This document shows, one piece after another, positions 8,581 through 17,235 of a stretch of 64,000 nt of DNA. Each line of letters starts with the position of its first letter. The stretch's first letter is position 1. The DNA comes from Ectopseudomonas chengduensis (GTDB lineage: Bacteria; Pseudomonadota; Gammaproteobacteria; Pseudomonadales; Pseudomonadaceae). The notes beneath the pieces were generated by a model that was given only the letters and a program-made list of their open reading frames with translations, searched no databases and had not been told where the DNA came from. The stretch lies in the NCBI RefSeq assembly GCF_015712065.1, contig NZ_JACFYZ010000002.1, forward strand, positions 186,001 to 250,000. The letters run 5' to 3'. A program made the translations under genes and the position numbers.

Positions 8581-10311
8581 ATGGAGCACAACATATCTCT
8601 CATCACCATGTTGGCCGGTGGCTTCGGTCTGGCTCTGATCTTCGGTTTTATCGCGGAGAAGCTGAAGCTGCCGGCGTTGGTGGGTTATCTGTTGGCGGGC
8701 ATCGCGCTCGGCCCGGCGACCCCCGGCATGGTTGCGGACATGGAACTGGCGCCGCAGTTGCTGGAGATCGGCGTGATGTTGCTGATGTTCGGCGTCGGCC
8801 TGCACTTCTCCCTGAAAGACCTGTTGGCCGTGAAGAAAATCGCCCTACCGGGCGCGGTGGTGCAGATGAGCATGGCCACCGTGCTCGGGCTTGGTGTGGC
8901 CAGCTGGTGGGGCTGGACCTTCGGTGAAAGTCTTCTGCTGGGGTTGTCGCTGTCCTGCGCCAGCACCGTGGTGCTGCTCAAGGCGCTGGATACGCGCGGC
9001 ATCACCGACTCGATGAATGGCCGTATCGCCGTAGGCTGGCTGGTGGTGGAAGACCTGGCCACCGTACTGGTGCTGGTGCTGTTGCCGCCCCTGGCCGGCA
9101 TGCTGGGCGGCAAGGTGATCGGTGCCGATGCCGGTACGCCGCTATGGCAGGTGCTGGGTATGACCCTGCTGCAGGTAGCCGGCTTTATTGCGCTGATGCT
9201 GGTAGTCGGGCGCCGCGTGCTACCCTGGCTGCTGCTGCAGATCGCCAAGACCGGTTCTCGCGAGCTGTTCACGCTCTCCGTCGTCGCCGCTGCTATCGGC
9301 ATCGCCTATGGTGCAGCGGTGCTGTTCCATGTGTCTTTCGCGCTTGGCGCGTTCTTCGCCGGTACGGTGATGCGCGAGTCAGACCTATCGCACCGTGCGG
9401 CCGAGGAGTCGCTGCCGCTGCGCGATGCCTTCTCGGTACTGTTCTTCGTCTCGGTGGGCATGCTGTTCGAGCCGGCCGTGCTGGTCGAAGAGCCGCTGCG
9501 CGTTCTAGCCGTGGTGGCCATCATCATCGTCGGCAAGGGCCTGGCGGCGGCGCTACTGGTTCTGGCTTTCCGCTACCCGCTGAGCACGGCGCTGACCGTG
9601 GCGGCGAGCCTGGCGCAGATCGGCGAGTTCTCCTTCATCCTCGCGGGATTGGGCAAGGACCTCGGTCTGCTCTCGGCCGAGGGCATGAGCCTGGTGCTGG
9701 CTGGCGCGCTGATTTCCATCGCCCTCAATCCACTGGTGTTCGCCTGTATCAAACCGATCAAAGAGCTGGCGCTGCGGCGTTCTGCCCTGGCGCGACGCCT
9801 CGAGTTTCGTGAAGACCCGCTGGCAGTGTTGCCGGCCAGTACCGAACGCAAGTACCTCGAGGGGCAAGTGGTGGTGGTTGGCTACGGCCGGGTAGGTCGA
9901 CGCATCGCCAAGGCTCTGCTGGAGCGCGGCATTCCCTTCGTCGTGGTCGAACAGAATCGCGAGCGCGTCGAGCAGATCCGCGGCCAGGGCATCGCGGCGG
10001 TCAGCGGTGATTCGGCCGAGCCGGGCACGCTGATCCAGGCGCATATCGCCAAGGCGTCGATGCTGGTGATCGCCACGCCCGATCCGTTGAACGTGCAGCG
10101 CATGGTCGAAACGGCGCGGGCGCTGAATCCGCAGGTGGAAGTCGTGATCCGCACCCACAGCGCCGATGCGGTGGAAATCTTCCGCCGCGAAGGTTTTGGC
10201 GAGGTGTTCTTCGACGAGGAAGAATTGGCGCGCGGGATGAAGGACCACATCCTTTCCAAGTTCGCCCCGGCTCAGGCAAATGCGAGGCAGAGTCCGACAC
10301 ACGGCCATTGA
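8581..10311 (+). CDS. ybaL: CPA2 cation/proton antiporter with RCK domain (YbaL/KefB type)
   Basis: Inner-membrane monovalent cation:proton antiporter, 576 residues. Residues about 5-390 are the Na/H-exchanger membrane domain with around 12 hydrophobic helices. After it comes an RCK-N (TrkA-N) domain with the NAD-binding motif VVVGYGRVGRRIAK and a conserved GDSAEP. The start ATG follows ACAGGAGGTGCG, a near-ideal ribosome site. YbaL proteins are close to glutathione-gated KefB/KefC but usually lack the full regulatory tail. The ion (K+ or Na+) is not decided by sequence. Confidence 0.9.
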   Translation: MEHNISLITMLAGGFGLALIFGFIAEKLKLPALVGYLLAGIALGPATPGMVADMELAPQLLEIGVMLLMFGVGLHFSLKDLLAVKKIALPGAVVQMSMATVLGLGVASWWGWTFGESLLLGLSLSCASTVVLLKALDTRGITDSMNGRIAVGWLVVEDLATVLVLVLLPPLAGMLGGKVIGADAGTPLWQVLGMTLLQVAGFIALMLVVGRRVLPWLLLQIAKTGSRELFTLSVVAAAIGIAYGAAVLFHVSFALGAFFAGTVMRESDLSHRAAEESLPLRDAFSVLFFVSVGMLFEPAVLVEEPLRVLAVVAIIIVGKGLAAALLVLAFRYPLSTALTVAASLAQIGEFSFILAGLGKDLGLLSAEGMSLVLAGALISIALNPLVFACIKPIKELALRRSALARRLEFREDPLAVLPASTERKYLEGQVVVVGYGRVGRRIAKALLERGIPFVVVEQNRERVEQIRGQGIAAVSGDSAEPGTLIQAHIAKASMLVIATPDPLNVQRMVETARALNPQVEVVIRTHSADAVEIFRREGFGEVFFDEEELARGMKDHILSKFAPAQANARQSPTHGH

Positions 10312-10493
10312 GACCGCGATGAACGAGCTGCTGCTGGAGCGATCCAGCAGCGGCTTCTTCATAGCCGCAGGTGTGGCAACTATCGTCTGAACAGTCGGCA
10401 TCGGGCATGACGGACGAGCGCTCGGGCGCTACCATGCGCGCCCCTTTTCGTTCCGCTGCCATCGCCCGGCCCCCGCCGGCTTGCCGAGACTCC

Positions 10494-11936
10494 ATGAAAC
10501 CCGCACGCCTACGCGCTGACCTGCTGGCCGGCCTGACCTCGTCCTTCGCCCTGGTGCCCGAGTGCATCGCCTTCGCCCTGGTGGCTCAGGTCAATCCGTT
10601 GATGGGCCTGTACGGTGCTTTCATCATCTGCACCCTCACTGCGCTGTTCGGCGGTCGGCCGGGAATGATCTCCGGCGCTGCCGGTTCGATGGCAGTGGTG
10701 ATCGTCGCGCTGGTGGTGCAGCACGGCGTGCAGTACCTGTTGGCCACGGTGCTGCTCGGCGGCCTGATCATGCTGGCGTTCGGCCTGCTGCGCCTGGGCA
10801 AGCTGATCCGCATGGTGCCGCATCCGGTGATGCTGGGCTTCGTCAACGGCCTGGCCATCATCATCGCCCTGGCTCAGCTCGAGCACTTTCAGCACGACGG
10901 CCACTGGCTGCAAGGCAAGGCGCTGTACCTGATGCTCGGCCTGGTGGCGCTGACCATGGGCATCGTCTACCTGCTGCCGCGCCTGACCCGCGCCGTGCCG
11001 CCGGCGCTGGTGGCGATTCTCGGCATCGGTGCACTGGTCTACCTGCTGGAGCTGCCGACCCACACCCTCGGCGACATGGCGCAGATTGCCGGTGGCCTGC
11101 CGAGCCTGGTGCTGCCGGACATTCCCTGGACGCTGGATACGCTGATCATCATTGCCCCCTATGCGGTACTGATGGCCCTGGTCGGCCTGCTGGAAACCCT
11201 GCTGACCCTGAACCTCACAGACGAAATCACTGCCACCCGCGGCCACCCGGATCGCGAGTGTGTCGCTCTCGGTGCGGCCAACATGGTGTCCGGCGCATTC
11301 GGCGGCATGGGCGGCTGTGCGATGATCGGTCAGACCGTGATCAACCTCGGCTCCGGCGGGCGCGGGCGACTGTCCGGGGTGGTCGCCGGGGTGATGATCC
11401 TGCTCTTCGTGCTGTTCCTTTCGCCGTTGATCGAGCGTATCCCGCTGGCGGCGCTGGTCGGCGTGATGTTCGTGGTGGCGCAGCAGACCTTCGCCTGGGG
11501 TTCGCTGCGCGTCGCCGGCAAGGTGCCGGCCAACGACGTGCTGGTAATCGTCGCGGTGACTGCCATTACCGTGGCCACCGACCTGGCTACGGCGGTGCTC
11601 TGCGGTATCGTCATCGCCGCGCTCAACTTCGCCTGGCAGCACGCCCGCGAGCTGTACGCCGACAGCGATATGCAGACCGATGGCAGCAAGCTCTACCGTG
11701 CCCACGGCACGCTGTTCTTCGCCTCCTGCACCACCTTCCTGGCGCAGTTCGAGCCGGCCAACGACCCGCAGCAGGTGACCCTGGACTGCCGCCATCTGAG
11801 CTTCGTCGACTATTCGGCCATCGCCGCGCTGAAGACCCTGCGCGAGCGCTACGAACGCGCCGGCAAGCACTTGCGTGTGGTGCACCTGTCCGAGCGTTGC
11901 AAGCAGTTGCTCAAGCGGGCGGGATCAGAGCACTGA
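10494..11936 (+). CDS. SulP family transporter with STAS domain
   Basis: 480-residue SulP anion transporter: about 380 residues of membrane domain, then a C-terminal STAS domain (LDCRHLSFVDYSAIAALKTL). The frame is open upstream to 10371, but the ATG at 10494 (MKPARLRADLLAG) matches the usual SulP N-terminus. It differs from the SulP gene at the window start and has no anion-specific neighbours. It could be a sulfate, bicarbonate or other anion carrier. Confidence 0.87.
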   Translation: MKPARLRADLLAGLTSSFALVPECIAFALVAQVNPLMGLYGAFIICTLTALFGGRPGMISGAAGSMAVVIVALVVQHGVQYLLATVLLGGLIMLAFGLLRLGKLIRMVPHPVMLGFVNGLAIIIALAQLEHFQHDGHWLQGKALYLMLGLVALTMGIVYLLPRLTRAVPPALVAILGIGALVYLLELPTHTLGDMAQIAGGLPSLVLPDIPWTLDTLIIIAPYAVLMALVGLLETLLTLNLTDEITATRGHPDRECVALGAANMVSGAFGGMGGCAMIGQTVINLGSGGRGRLSGVVAGVMILLFVLFLSPLIERIPLAALVGVMFVVAQQTFAWGSLRVAGKVPANDVLVIVAVTAITVATDLATAVLCGIVIAALNFAWQHARELYADSDMQTDGSKLYRAHGTLFFASCTTFLAQFEPANDPQQVTLDCRHLSFVDYSAIAALKTLRERYERAGKHLRVVHLSERCKQLLKRAGSEH

Positions 11937-11946
11937 GCGCGTAGGA

Positions 11947-12004
11947 TGGGTAGAGCGTAGCGAAACCCATCAAGCAATTCCCGGGTTTCGCTACGCTCTA
12001 CCCA
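11947..12004. repeat. 22-bp inverted repeat
   Basis: TGGGTAGAGCGTAGCGAAAC... (11947-11968) is mirrored exactly at 11983-12004. This is a repetitive element of the kind scattered in intergenic regions of mendocina-group genomes. It lies between the convergent SulP gene and trpA. Confidence 0.7.
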
Positions 12005-12019
12005 GGCTACAAAGCCATG

Positions 12020-12060
12020 AAAAAGCCGCTGACGGATCACTTCGCCAGCGGCTTTTTCGT
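12020..12060. terminator. bidirectional terminator between SulP and trpA
   Basis: AAAAAGCCGCTG (12020-12031) pairs with CAGCGGCTTTTT (12046-12057). T runs on both strands suit termination of both converging transcripts. Confidence 0.8.
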
Positions 12061-12073
12061 ATGCCAGAGTGGG

Positions 12074-12883
12074 TCAGCGCCGCGCGCTGCGCACGCCCTC
12101 GGCCAATTCGCGGCACAGGCCGAGCACGCCGTCGATGGCCTGCTGCGGGCTTTGCGCCTCGGCGATCTTGTCGATCAGCGCCGAACCGACCACTGCGCCC
12201 TCGGCACGCTTGGCCACTTCAGCGGCGTGCTCCGGGGTGCGGATGCCGAAACCGATGCACAGCGGCAGGTCGGTGTGGCGACGCAGGCGTGCAACGGCTT
12301 CCTCGACGTGATCCATGGTCGCCGCGCCAGCGCCGGTCACGCCCGCCACCGACACGTAGTAGACGAAACCGGAGCTGCCGGCCAGCACGGTGGGCAGGCG
12401 GTCGTCGTCGGTGGTCGGCGTGGTCAGGCGGATGAAGTCGATACCGGCGCTCTGCGCTGGCTCGCACAGTTCGTCGTTATGCTCCGGCGGCAGGTCGACC
12501 ACGATCAGGCCGTCGACGCCGGCCTCTTTGGCATCAGCGATGAAGCGTTCGACGCCGTAGACGAAGATCGGGTTGTAGTAGCCCATCAGCACCAGCGGCG
12601 TGCTCTGGTTGCCTTCGCGAAATTCACGAACCATCTGCAGCGTCTGCTGCATGCCCTGCTTGCCGGCCAGCGCGCGGATGTTGGCGAGCTGAATGGCCGG
12701 GCCATCAGCCATCGGGTCGGTGAAGGGCATACCCAGCTCGATCACGTCGGCGCCAGCGTCCGGCAGGCCCTTGAGGATACTCAGCGAGGTGGCGTAGTCG
12801 GGGTCACCGGCGGTGATGAAGGTCACCAGCGCGGCGCGGTTTTCCGCTTTCAGTTCGGCGAAACGGTTCTGCAGGCGGCTCAT
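12074..12883 (-). CDS. trpA: tryptophan synthase alpha subunit
   Basis: Cleaves indole-3-glycerol phosphate to indole and glyceraldehyde 3-phosphate; indole is channelled to TrpB. The 269-residue product is a TIM barrel with both catalytic acids at the canonical numbers, Glu49 (VIELGMPF) and Asp60 (DPMADGP). Its ATG overlaps the trpB stop (ATGA, 12880-12883), so translation is coupled. Expected regulation is activation by TrpI with indoleglycerol phosphate. Confidence 0.97.
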   Translation of the reverse strand: MSRLQNRFAELKAENRAALVTFITAGDPDYATSLSILKGLPDAGADVIELGMPFTDPMADGPAIQLANIRALAGKQGMQQTLQMVREFREGNQSTPLVLMGYYNPIFVYGVERFIADAKEAGVDGLIVVDLPPEHNDELCEPAQSAGIDFIRLTTPTTDDDRLPTVLAGSSGFVYYVSVAGVTGAGAATMDHVEEAVARLRRHTDLPLCIGFGIRTPEHAAEVAKRAEGAVVGSALIDKIAEAQSPQQAIDGVLGLCRELAEGVRSARR

Positions 12884-14094
12884 GCGTGCTTCTCCTGGTT
12901 GTCCTGCATGTGGTGCATCACGGTCTGCATGTCCTTGTCGCCACGACCGGACAGGTTGATCACCATCAGGTGATCCTTGGGCAGCTTGGGTGCGCGCTTG
13001 AAGGCTTCGGCCAGCGCGTGGGCGCTTTCCAGGGCCGGGATGATGCCTTCCAGACGGCAGCAGTGGTGGAAGGCTTCGAGGGCTTCGTCATCGCTGATCG
13101 GTACGTATTCGACGCGCTTGATTTCGTGCAACCAGGCGTGTTCCGGGCCGACACCGGGGTAGTCGAGGCCGGCGGAAATCGAGTGGGCATCGGTGATCTG
13201 GCCGTCCTCGTCCTGCAGCAGAAAGGTGCGGTTGCCGTGCAGCACGCCCGGTGCGCCACCGGCCATGCTCGCCGCATGCTTGCCGGTGTCGATGCCATGG
13301 CCAGCTGCCTCGACGCCGACGATCTGCACGCCTTCGTCATCGAGGAAGGGGTGGAACAGGCCGATGGCGTTGGAGCCACCGCCGATGCAGGCGACCAGCG
13401 AGTCGGGCAGGCGCCCTTCCTTCCCCAGGATCTGCTCGCGCACTTCGTTGCCGATCACCGACTGGAAGTCGCGCACCATGGCTGGGTACGGATGCGGACC
13501 GGCGGCGGTACCGATCAGGTAGAAGGTGTTGTGGACGTTGGTCACCCAGTCGCGCAGGGCTTCGTTCATGGCGTCCTTGAGGGTGCCGGTGCCGGCAGTG
13601 ACCGGGATCACCTCGGCGCCGAGCAGCTTCATGCGAAAGACGTTGGCCTGCTGGCGGTCGATGTCGGTGGTGCCCATGTACACCACGCACTGCATGCCGA
13701 AACGTGCAGCCACGGTGGCGGTGGCCACGCCATGCATGCCAGCGCCAGTCTCGGCGATGATGCGCTGTTTGCCCATGCGCTTGGCCAGCAGGATCTGGCC
13801 GATGCAGTTGTTGATCTTGTGCGCGCCGGTGTGGTTCAGGTCTTCGCGCTTGAGGTAGATCTTCGCTCCGCCGAAGTGCTCGGAGAGGCGCTCGGCGTAG
13901 TACAGCGGGCTGGCACGGCCGATGTAGTCGCGCTGGAAGTAGGCGAGTTCTTCGAGGAAGACTGGATCGTTCTTGGCCTTCTCATACTCGGCCGCCAGCG
14001 AGTTGATCAGCGGCATCAGGGTTTCGGCGACGAACTGACCGCCGAAGCGGCCGAACAGGCCGCGAGCGTCGGGGCCGGTGCGAAATGAGGTCAT
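12880..14094 (-). CDS. trpB: tryptophan synthase beta subunit
   Basis: PLP enzyme joining indole and serine to tryptophan, 404 residues. The PLP lysine is Lys93 in [10 protein letters not shown], and the phosphate-binding GGGSNAIG is present. An upstream in-frame start (14157) exists, but the ATG at 14094 is preceded by GACAGGAG with 7-base spacing and gives the usual N-terminus. That ribosome site lies in a predicted hairpin (see 14102-14139). Divergent from trpI, as in other Pseudomonas. Confidence 0.97.
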   Translation of the reverse strand: MTSFRTGPDARGLFGRFGGQFVAETLMPLINSLAAEYEKAKNDPVFLEELAYFQRDYIGRASPLYYAERLSEHFGGAKIYLKREDLNHTGAHKINNCIGQILLAKRMGKQRIIAETGAGMHGVATATVAARFGMQCVVYMGTTDIDRQQANVFRMKLLGAEVIPVTAGTGTLKDAMNEALRDWVTNVHNTFYLIGTAAGPHPYPAMVRDFQSVIGNEVREQILGKEGRLPDSLVACIGGGSNAIGLFHPFLDDEGVQIVGVEAAGHGIDTGKHAASMAGGAPGVLHGNRTFLLQDEDGQITDAHSISAGLDYPGVGPEHAWLHEIKRVEYVPISDDEALEAFHHCCRLEGIIPALESAHALAEAFKRAPKLPKDHLMVINLSGRGDKDMQTVMHHMQDNQEKHA

Positions 14095-14101
14095 GATCGA
14101 G

Positions 14102-14139
14102 CTCCTGTCTGGGCTCCTCTGCCCACAAGCGGACAGGAG
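14102..14139 (-). promoter_or_regulatory. leader hairpin covering the trpB ribosome-binding site
   Basis: On the trpB strand CTCCTGTC (14139-14132) pairs perfectly with GACAGGAG (14109-14102), which is the trpB Shine-Dalgarno. A second stem, TGGGC/GCCCA (14125-14121 with 14114-14110), is nested inside around the loop AGAGGA. Folding would hide the ribosome site. Direct sequence observation; function is inferred. Confidence 0.5.
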
Positions 14140-14155
14140 GATTGGCAATGGCGCC

Positions 14156-14183
14156 ATTCTACCCCTGGCGGGCAGGCTGAAAA
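14156..14183 (-). promoter_or_regulatory. candidate trpBA promoter
   Basis: Minus-strand TAGAAT (-10, 14161-14156) and TTTTCA (-35, 14183-14178) with a 16-base spacer. A start near 14149 would leave a ~55-base leader containing the whole hairpin. The weak -35 fits an activator-dependent promoter. Confidence 0.4.
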
Positions 14184-14196
14184 GCGATTAGATTGC

Positions 14197-14210
14197 CCTG
14201 ACATGTCAGG
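14197..14210. promoter_or_regulatory. perfect 14-bp palindrome, candidate TrpI operator
   Basis: CCTGACATGTCAGG, 16 bases before trpI and centred about 55 bases upstream of the proposed trpBA start. That is where a LysR activator's recognition site is expected. TrpI is known to bind the shared trpI-trpBA region; assigning this exact site is inference. Confidence 0.45.
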
Positions 14211-14225
14211 AAAAGTCACAAGTCA

Positions 14226-15113
14226 ATGAGCCGAGAACTGCCCCCGCTGAATGCCCTGCGCGCCTTTGAGGCCGCCGCTCGTCTGCAGAGTGTCAGCCGT
14301 GCGGGCGAGGAGCTGCATGTTACCCATGGTGCGATCAGCCGGCAGATTCGTGCATTGGAAGAACAGCTTGGGGTCAGCCTGTTCGACAAGGATGGTCGCG
14401 GCGTGAAACTCACCGATGCCGGCATGCGCCTGCGTGATGCGGCAAGCGATGCCTTCGAGCGCCTGCGTGGCGTCTGTGCCGAGCTGCGCCAGCGCCAGGA
14501 CGATGCACCCTTCGTCCTCGGCTGCCCAGGCAGCCTGCTGGCACGCTGGTTTATCCCGCGTCTGGATCGCCTCAATCGCGAGTTACCGGAACTGCGCCTG
14601 CAGTTATCCGCCAGTGAGGGCGAACTGGACCCGCGTCGCCCTGGAGTGGATGCCACCCTGTGCTTCGCCAGCCCGCCCTGGCCGGTGGACATGCAGGTGT
14701 ACGAGCTGGGCGTAGAGCGCATCGGCCCGGTGCTGAGCCCACGCTACGCCAGTTATGAGCAGCTCGGTTCGGCGCCCGCGGCCGCCTTGCTGGATGAGCC
14801 ACTGCTACATACCGCGTCGCGCCCCCAGGCCTGGCCGCAATGGGCCCTTGCGCAAGGGCTCGACTCGCACAAGCTGCAGCATGGGCAGGGCTTCGAACAT
14901 CTCTACTATCTGCTGGAGGCCGCCGCGGCGGGCCTCGGTGTGGCCATCGCCCCGCAGATGCTGGTAGCCGACGACCTGGCCGCTGGTCGCCTGGTCGCGC
15001 CTTGGGGCTTCGTCGAAACGTCGGCGCGCCTGGCGTTGTGGGTGCCTGGTCGCGCGCGGGACGGCCGCGCTCAGCAACTGGCGCGCTGGCTGGAGCGCGA
15101 GCTACGGGTTTAG
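14226..15113 (+). CDS. trpI: LysR-family activator of trpBA
   Basis: TrpI activates trpBA when indoleglycerol phosphate accumulates and represses itself. 295 residues: HTH at about 8-67 ([37 protein letters not shown]), then an inducer-binding domain. Divergent from trpB across 131 bases, the arrangement known in P. aeruginosa and P. putida. Length and position agree with TrpI. Confidence 0.93.
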   Translation: MSRELPPLNALRAFEAAARLQSVSRAGEELHVTHGAISRQIRALEEQLGVSLFDKDGRGVKLTDAGMRLRDAASDAFERLRGVCAELRQRQDDAPFVLGCPGSLLARWFIPRLDRLNRELPELRLQLSASEGELDPRRPGVDATLCFASPPWPVDMQVYELGVERIGPVLSPRYASYEQLGSAPAAALLDEPLLHTASRPQAWPQWALAQGLDSHKLQHGQGFEHLYYLLEAAAAGLGVAIAPQMLVADDLAAGRLVAPWGFVETSARLALWVPGRARDGRAQQLARWLERELRV

Positions 15114-15179
15114 GTCATTTCGGGGGCGTGCTCTGGCTGCTGGTCTAGGCTGGTAGTAAAGCCACCGTGGAGCAATGAC

Positions 15180-15395
15180 ATGTCCAACCACCACACCTAC
15201 AAGAAGATCGAGATCGTCGGCTCGTCCCGCACCAGCATCGAGGAGGCCATCGAGAACGCCTTGGCCGAATGCGCCAAGAGCGTGCGCAACATGGACTGGT
15301 TCGAGGTCGTCGACACCCGTGGCCATATCGAGAATGGCAAGGTGGGTCACTACCAGGTCACGCTCAAGATTGGTTTTCGCTTGAGTGGTAGCTGA
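15180..15395 (+). CDS. dodecin-like flavin-binding protein
   Basis: 71-residue protein of the dodecin family, which forms hollow dodecamers storing or buffering flavins (and CoA in some bacteria). It starts MSNHHTYKKIEIVGSS and shows the family pattern: beta strand, helix (EEAIENALAECAKSV), then strands with the flavin-stacking Trp in MDWFEVVDTRG. GGAG lies about 9 bases before the ATG. Its last 32 bases overlap the end of the convergent epimerase gene. Confidence 0.87.
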   Translation: MSNHHTYKKIEIVGSSRTSIEEAIENALAECAKSVRNMDWFEVVDTRGHIENGKVGHYQVTLKIGFRLSGS

Positions 15396-16341
15396 TGCCC
15401 TGGGCGGCGAGGAAGGCGTAGAAGGCTTCGCGGCTTGAATAGCGCGGTTGGTAGCCGAACTCCTCCTTCAGGCGCTGGTTGGCCAGCACCGGTCGGTAGC
15501 GCAGAAAATCCAGCTGCTCCGGGCCGTACTGGCTCAGCCCCAGTGGTTTGAGCAGGCGCAGCGCGCCGCTGAGCAGCGGCGCCGGTAGCGGCCGGTAGGG
15601 TTTGCCGAGGATCTCGGCGATTTCCTTGAGGCTCAACGCGCCATCGCCAGCCAGGTTGTAGATGCCTTCGCGGTTCTCTTCCAGGCCCTGGCGGATGATG
15701 CCGACCACATCCTGCTCCCAGATGAACACGAAACGGCTGCTGTGGCCGAGCACGCCGAGCACCGTGCGCTTCTTGAACAGGTCGCTGATCGGGTTGTTCA
15801 GGCGCTTGCCAAGGATGGTGCCGGGGCGCAGCACCAGTTGACGCAGCTGCGGATGTTCCTCGCGGTAGCGCGCCAACAGTTGTTCGATTTCCAGTTTGTG
15901 CTTGGCGTAGGCGAAATGCGGGTGGCCACGTAGCGGCTGGTTTTCGTCGATCCATTCGGCATTGTCCGCGGCGTAGCCGTAAGCTGCGCCGGAGCTGGTG
16001 AGCACCAGTTGGCGCACACCGTTGGCGAGTGCGCTATCGACCAGGCACTGGGTACCACCGACCTCGATGGCGTGCAGGTGGGCTTCGGTCATATCGCGTG
16101 GTGGGCGGATCACCGTGGCCAGATGGACGATGGCGTGCGGTTTGCAGCCACTGACGCAGGCACGCACCTGCGCCGGGCGGCCCATGTCCAGTAGCACCGG
16201 CTCGACGTTGGCTTTCAGCCCTTGGCTGGCGAGGGGGCGGATGTCTGCGGCGATCAGTGTCCATTCGGGGTGCTGGATGGCCAGTTCGTCGAGCAGCTGA
16301 TGGCCGATGAAGCCGGCAGCACCGGTGATCAGAACGCGCAT
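15364..16341 (-). CDS. NAD-dependent epimerase/dehydratase family protein
   Basis: Extended SDR of 325 residues. The NAD-binding motif GAAGFIG is at residues 7-13, with the catalytic Ser/Thr region LTSSGAAYGY and a YAKHK Tyr-x-x-x-Lys. It resembles nucleoside-diphosphate-sugar epimerases and UDP-glucose 4-epimerase-like enzymes, but no sugar cluster is nearby, so the substrate is open. Its 3' end overlaps the 3' end of the dodecin gene on the other strand by 32 bases. Confidence 0.82.
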   Translation of the reverse strand: MRVLITGAAGFIGHQLLDELAIQHPEWTLIAADIRPLASQGLKANVEPVLLDMGRPAQVRACVSGCKPHAIVHLATVIRPPRDMTEAHLHAIEVGGTQCLVDSALANGVRQLVLTSSGAAYGYAADNAEWIDENQPLRGHPHFAYAKHKLEIEQLLARYREEHPQLRQLVLRPGTILGKRLNNPISDLFKKRTVLGVLGHSSRFVFIWEQDVVGIIRQGLEENREGIYNLAGDGALSLKEIAEILGKPYRPLPAPLLSGALRLLKPLGLSQYGPEQLDFLRYRPVLANQRLKEEFGYQPRYSSREAFYAFLAAQGISYHSSENQS

Positions 16342-16629
16342 GATTGCCTCCCGGCGGATACTGATGTCCGCCCTGGTCCGTTCAAATACCGGAAGAGCGC
16401 CGGTGCGACGGACCTGGCCCGTTGAGACGCGGGCCTTGTGATTATGGTTCTTACCGACGCCAGGCTAGGCAGACGACCGCCAGCTGACAATGGCAGAAGT
16501 CGCCAGCGGCCGTAGCGAGTTACGCCAGGCGCACGGGGGCTGTGGTGCCGCGCACAGCCATGAGGGTTGCGGCTGGCCACAGAGGCGTGGATCAGGCAAG
16601 CTGGCCGCGCTTATTCAGGGAGGATAGTC

Positions 16630-17214
16630 ATGTTCAGGATGATGCTGGTGTTGTTCGTCGCGCTGTCGCTCGGCGGCTGCATCGACAACGAGCCGCCACT
16701 TGCCGAGGAGCGCCGCCTGCTGCTCAGCGGTGAGGATTTCGCCGCTTACGAGGCGCCGGACGACGGGCGCTACGAGAAGCTGGTGACCTACGCTGCGCGC
16801 AGCATCGACCTCAGTTTCGAGAGCGAGGGCAGCGACTGGTTCTATCTCTATAGCGGTGTCTCGCTCTATCCGCGCGCCGCTGATGCGCTGATGACCAGCT
16901 ACGCCGAGACGTTCGGCGCCTCGTTCGGCCTGCATGACAGCGGGCTGGTGCAGCAGGATCTGCCGCTGGAAACCAAGCTGGCCAGTCGCGCCAGCCTCAA
17001 GCTGCTGACCCAGGACGGTGAGCCGGTGGGCAACCTGTTCTATGCCACGGTCGGCAACAAGTCGATGTTCACCATCTTCACCGGGGTGTATTTCGAGCAG
17101 CCCGAGGACTTCGAGGCGTTCATCGCGCCCAAGCTGCTGGCGTTGCGTGAATACCAGCACACCGATCCGTTGCTGAGCTGGGCGGGCGACAAGCTGGGGT
17201 TGGGTGCCGATTGA
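16630..17214 (+). CDS. predicted lipoprotein of unknown function
   Basis: 194-residue protein with a lipoprotein signal peptide: MFRMMLVLFVALSLGGC puts the lipidated Cys at residue 17 after the lipobox L-G-G-C. The mature part is acidic and soluble-looking, with no domain I recognise. The ATG at 16630 follows GGGAGGATAGTC, a strong ribosome site, so the longer open frame from 16567 is not used. It converges with the membrane protein gene that follows. Confidence 0.75.
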   Translation: MFRMMLVLFVALSLGGCIDNEPPLAEERRLLLSGEDFAAYEAPDDGRYEKLVTYAARSIDLSFESEGSDWFYLYSGVSLYPRAADALMTSYAETFGASFGLHDSGLVQQDLPLETKLASRASLKLLTQDGEPVGNLFYATVGNKSMFTIFTGVYFEQPEDFEAFIAPKLLALREYQHTDPLLSWAGDKLGLGAD

Positions 17215-17235
17215 GCCGCCCCAGCGCGAAGATGA

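Noticed and set aside
10371..10493. N-terminal extension of the second SulP protein
   Set aside because: The open frame continues upstream, but the residues are not hydrophobic or SulP-like and a good N-terminus begins at 10494.
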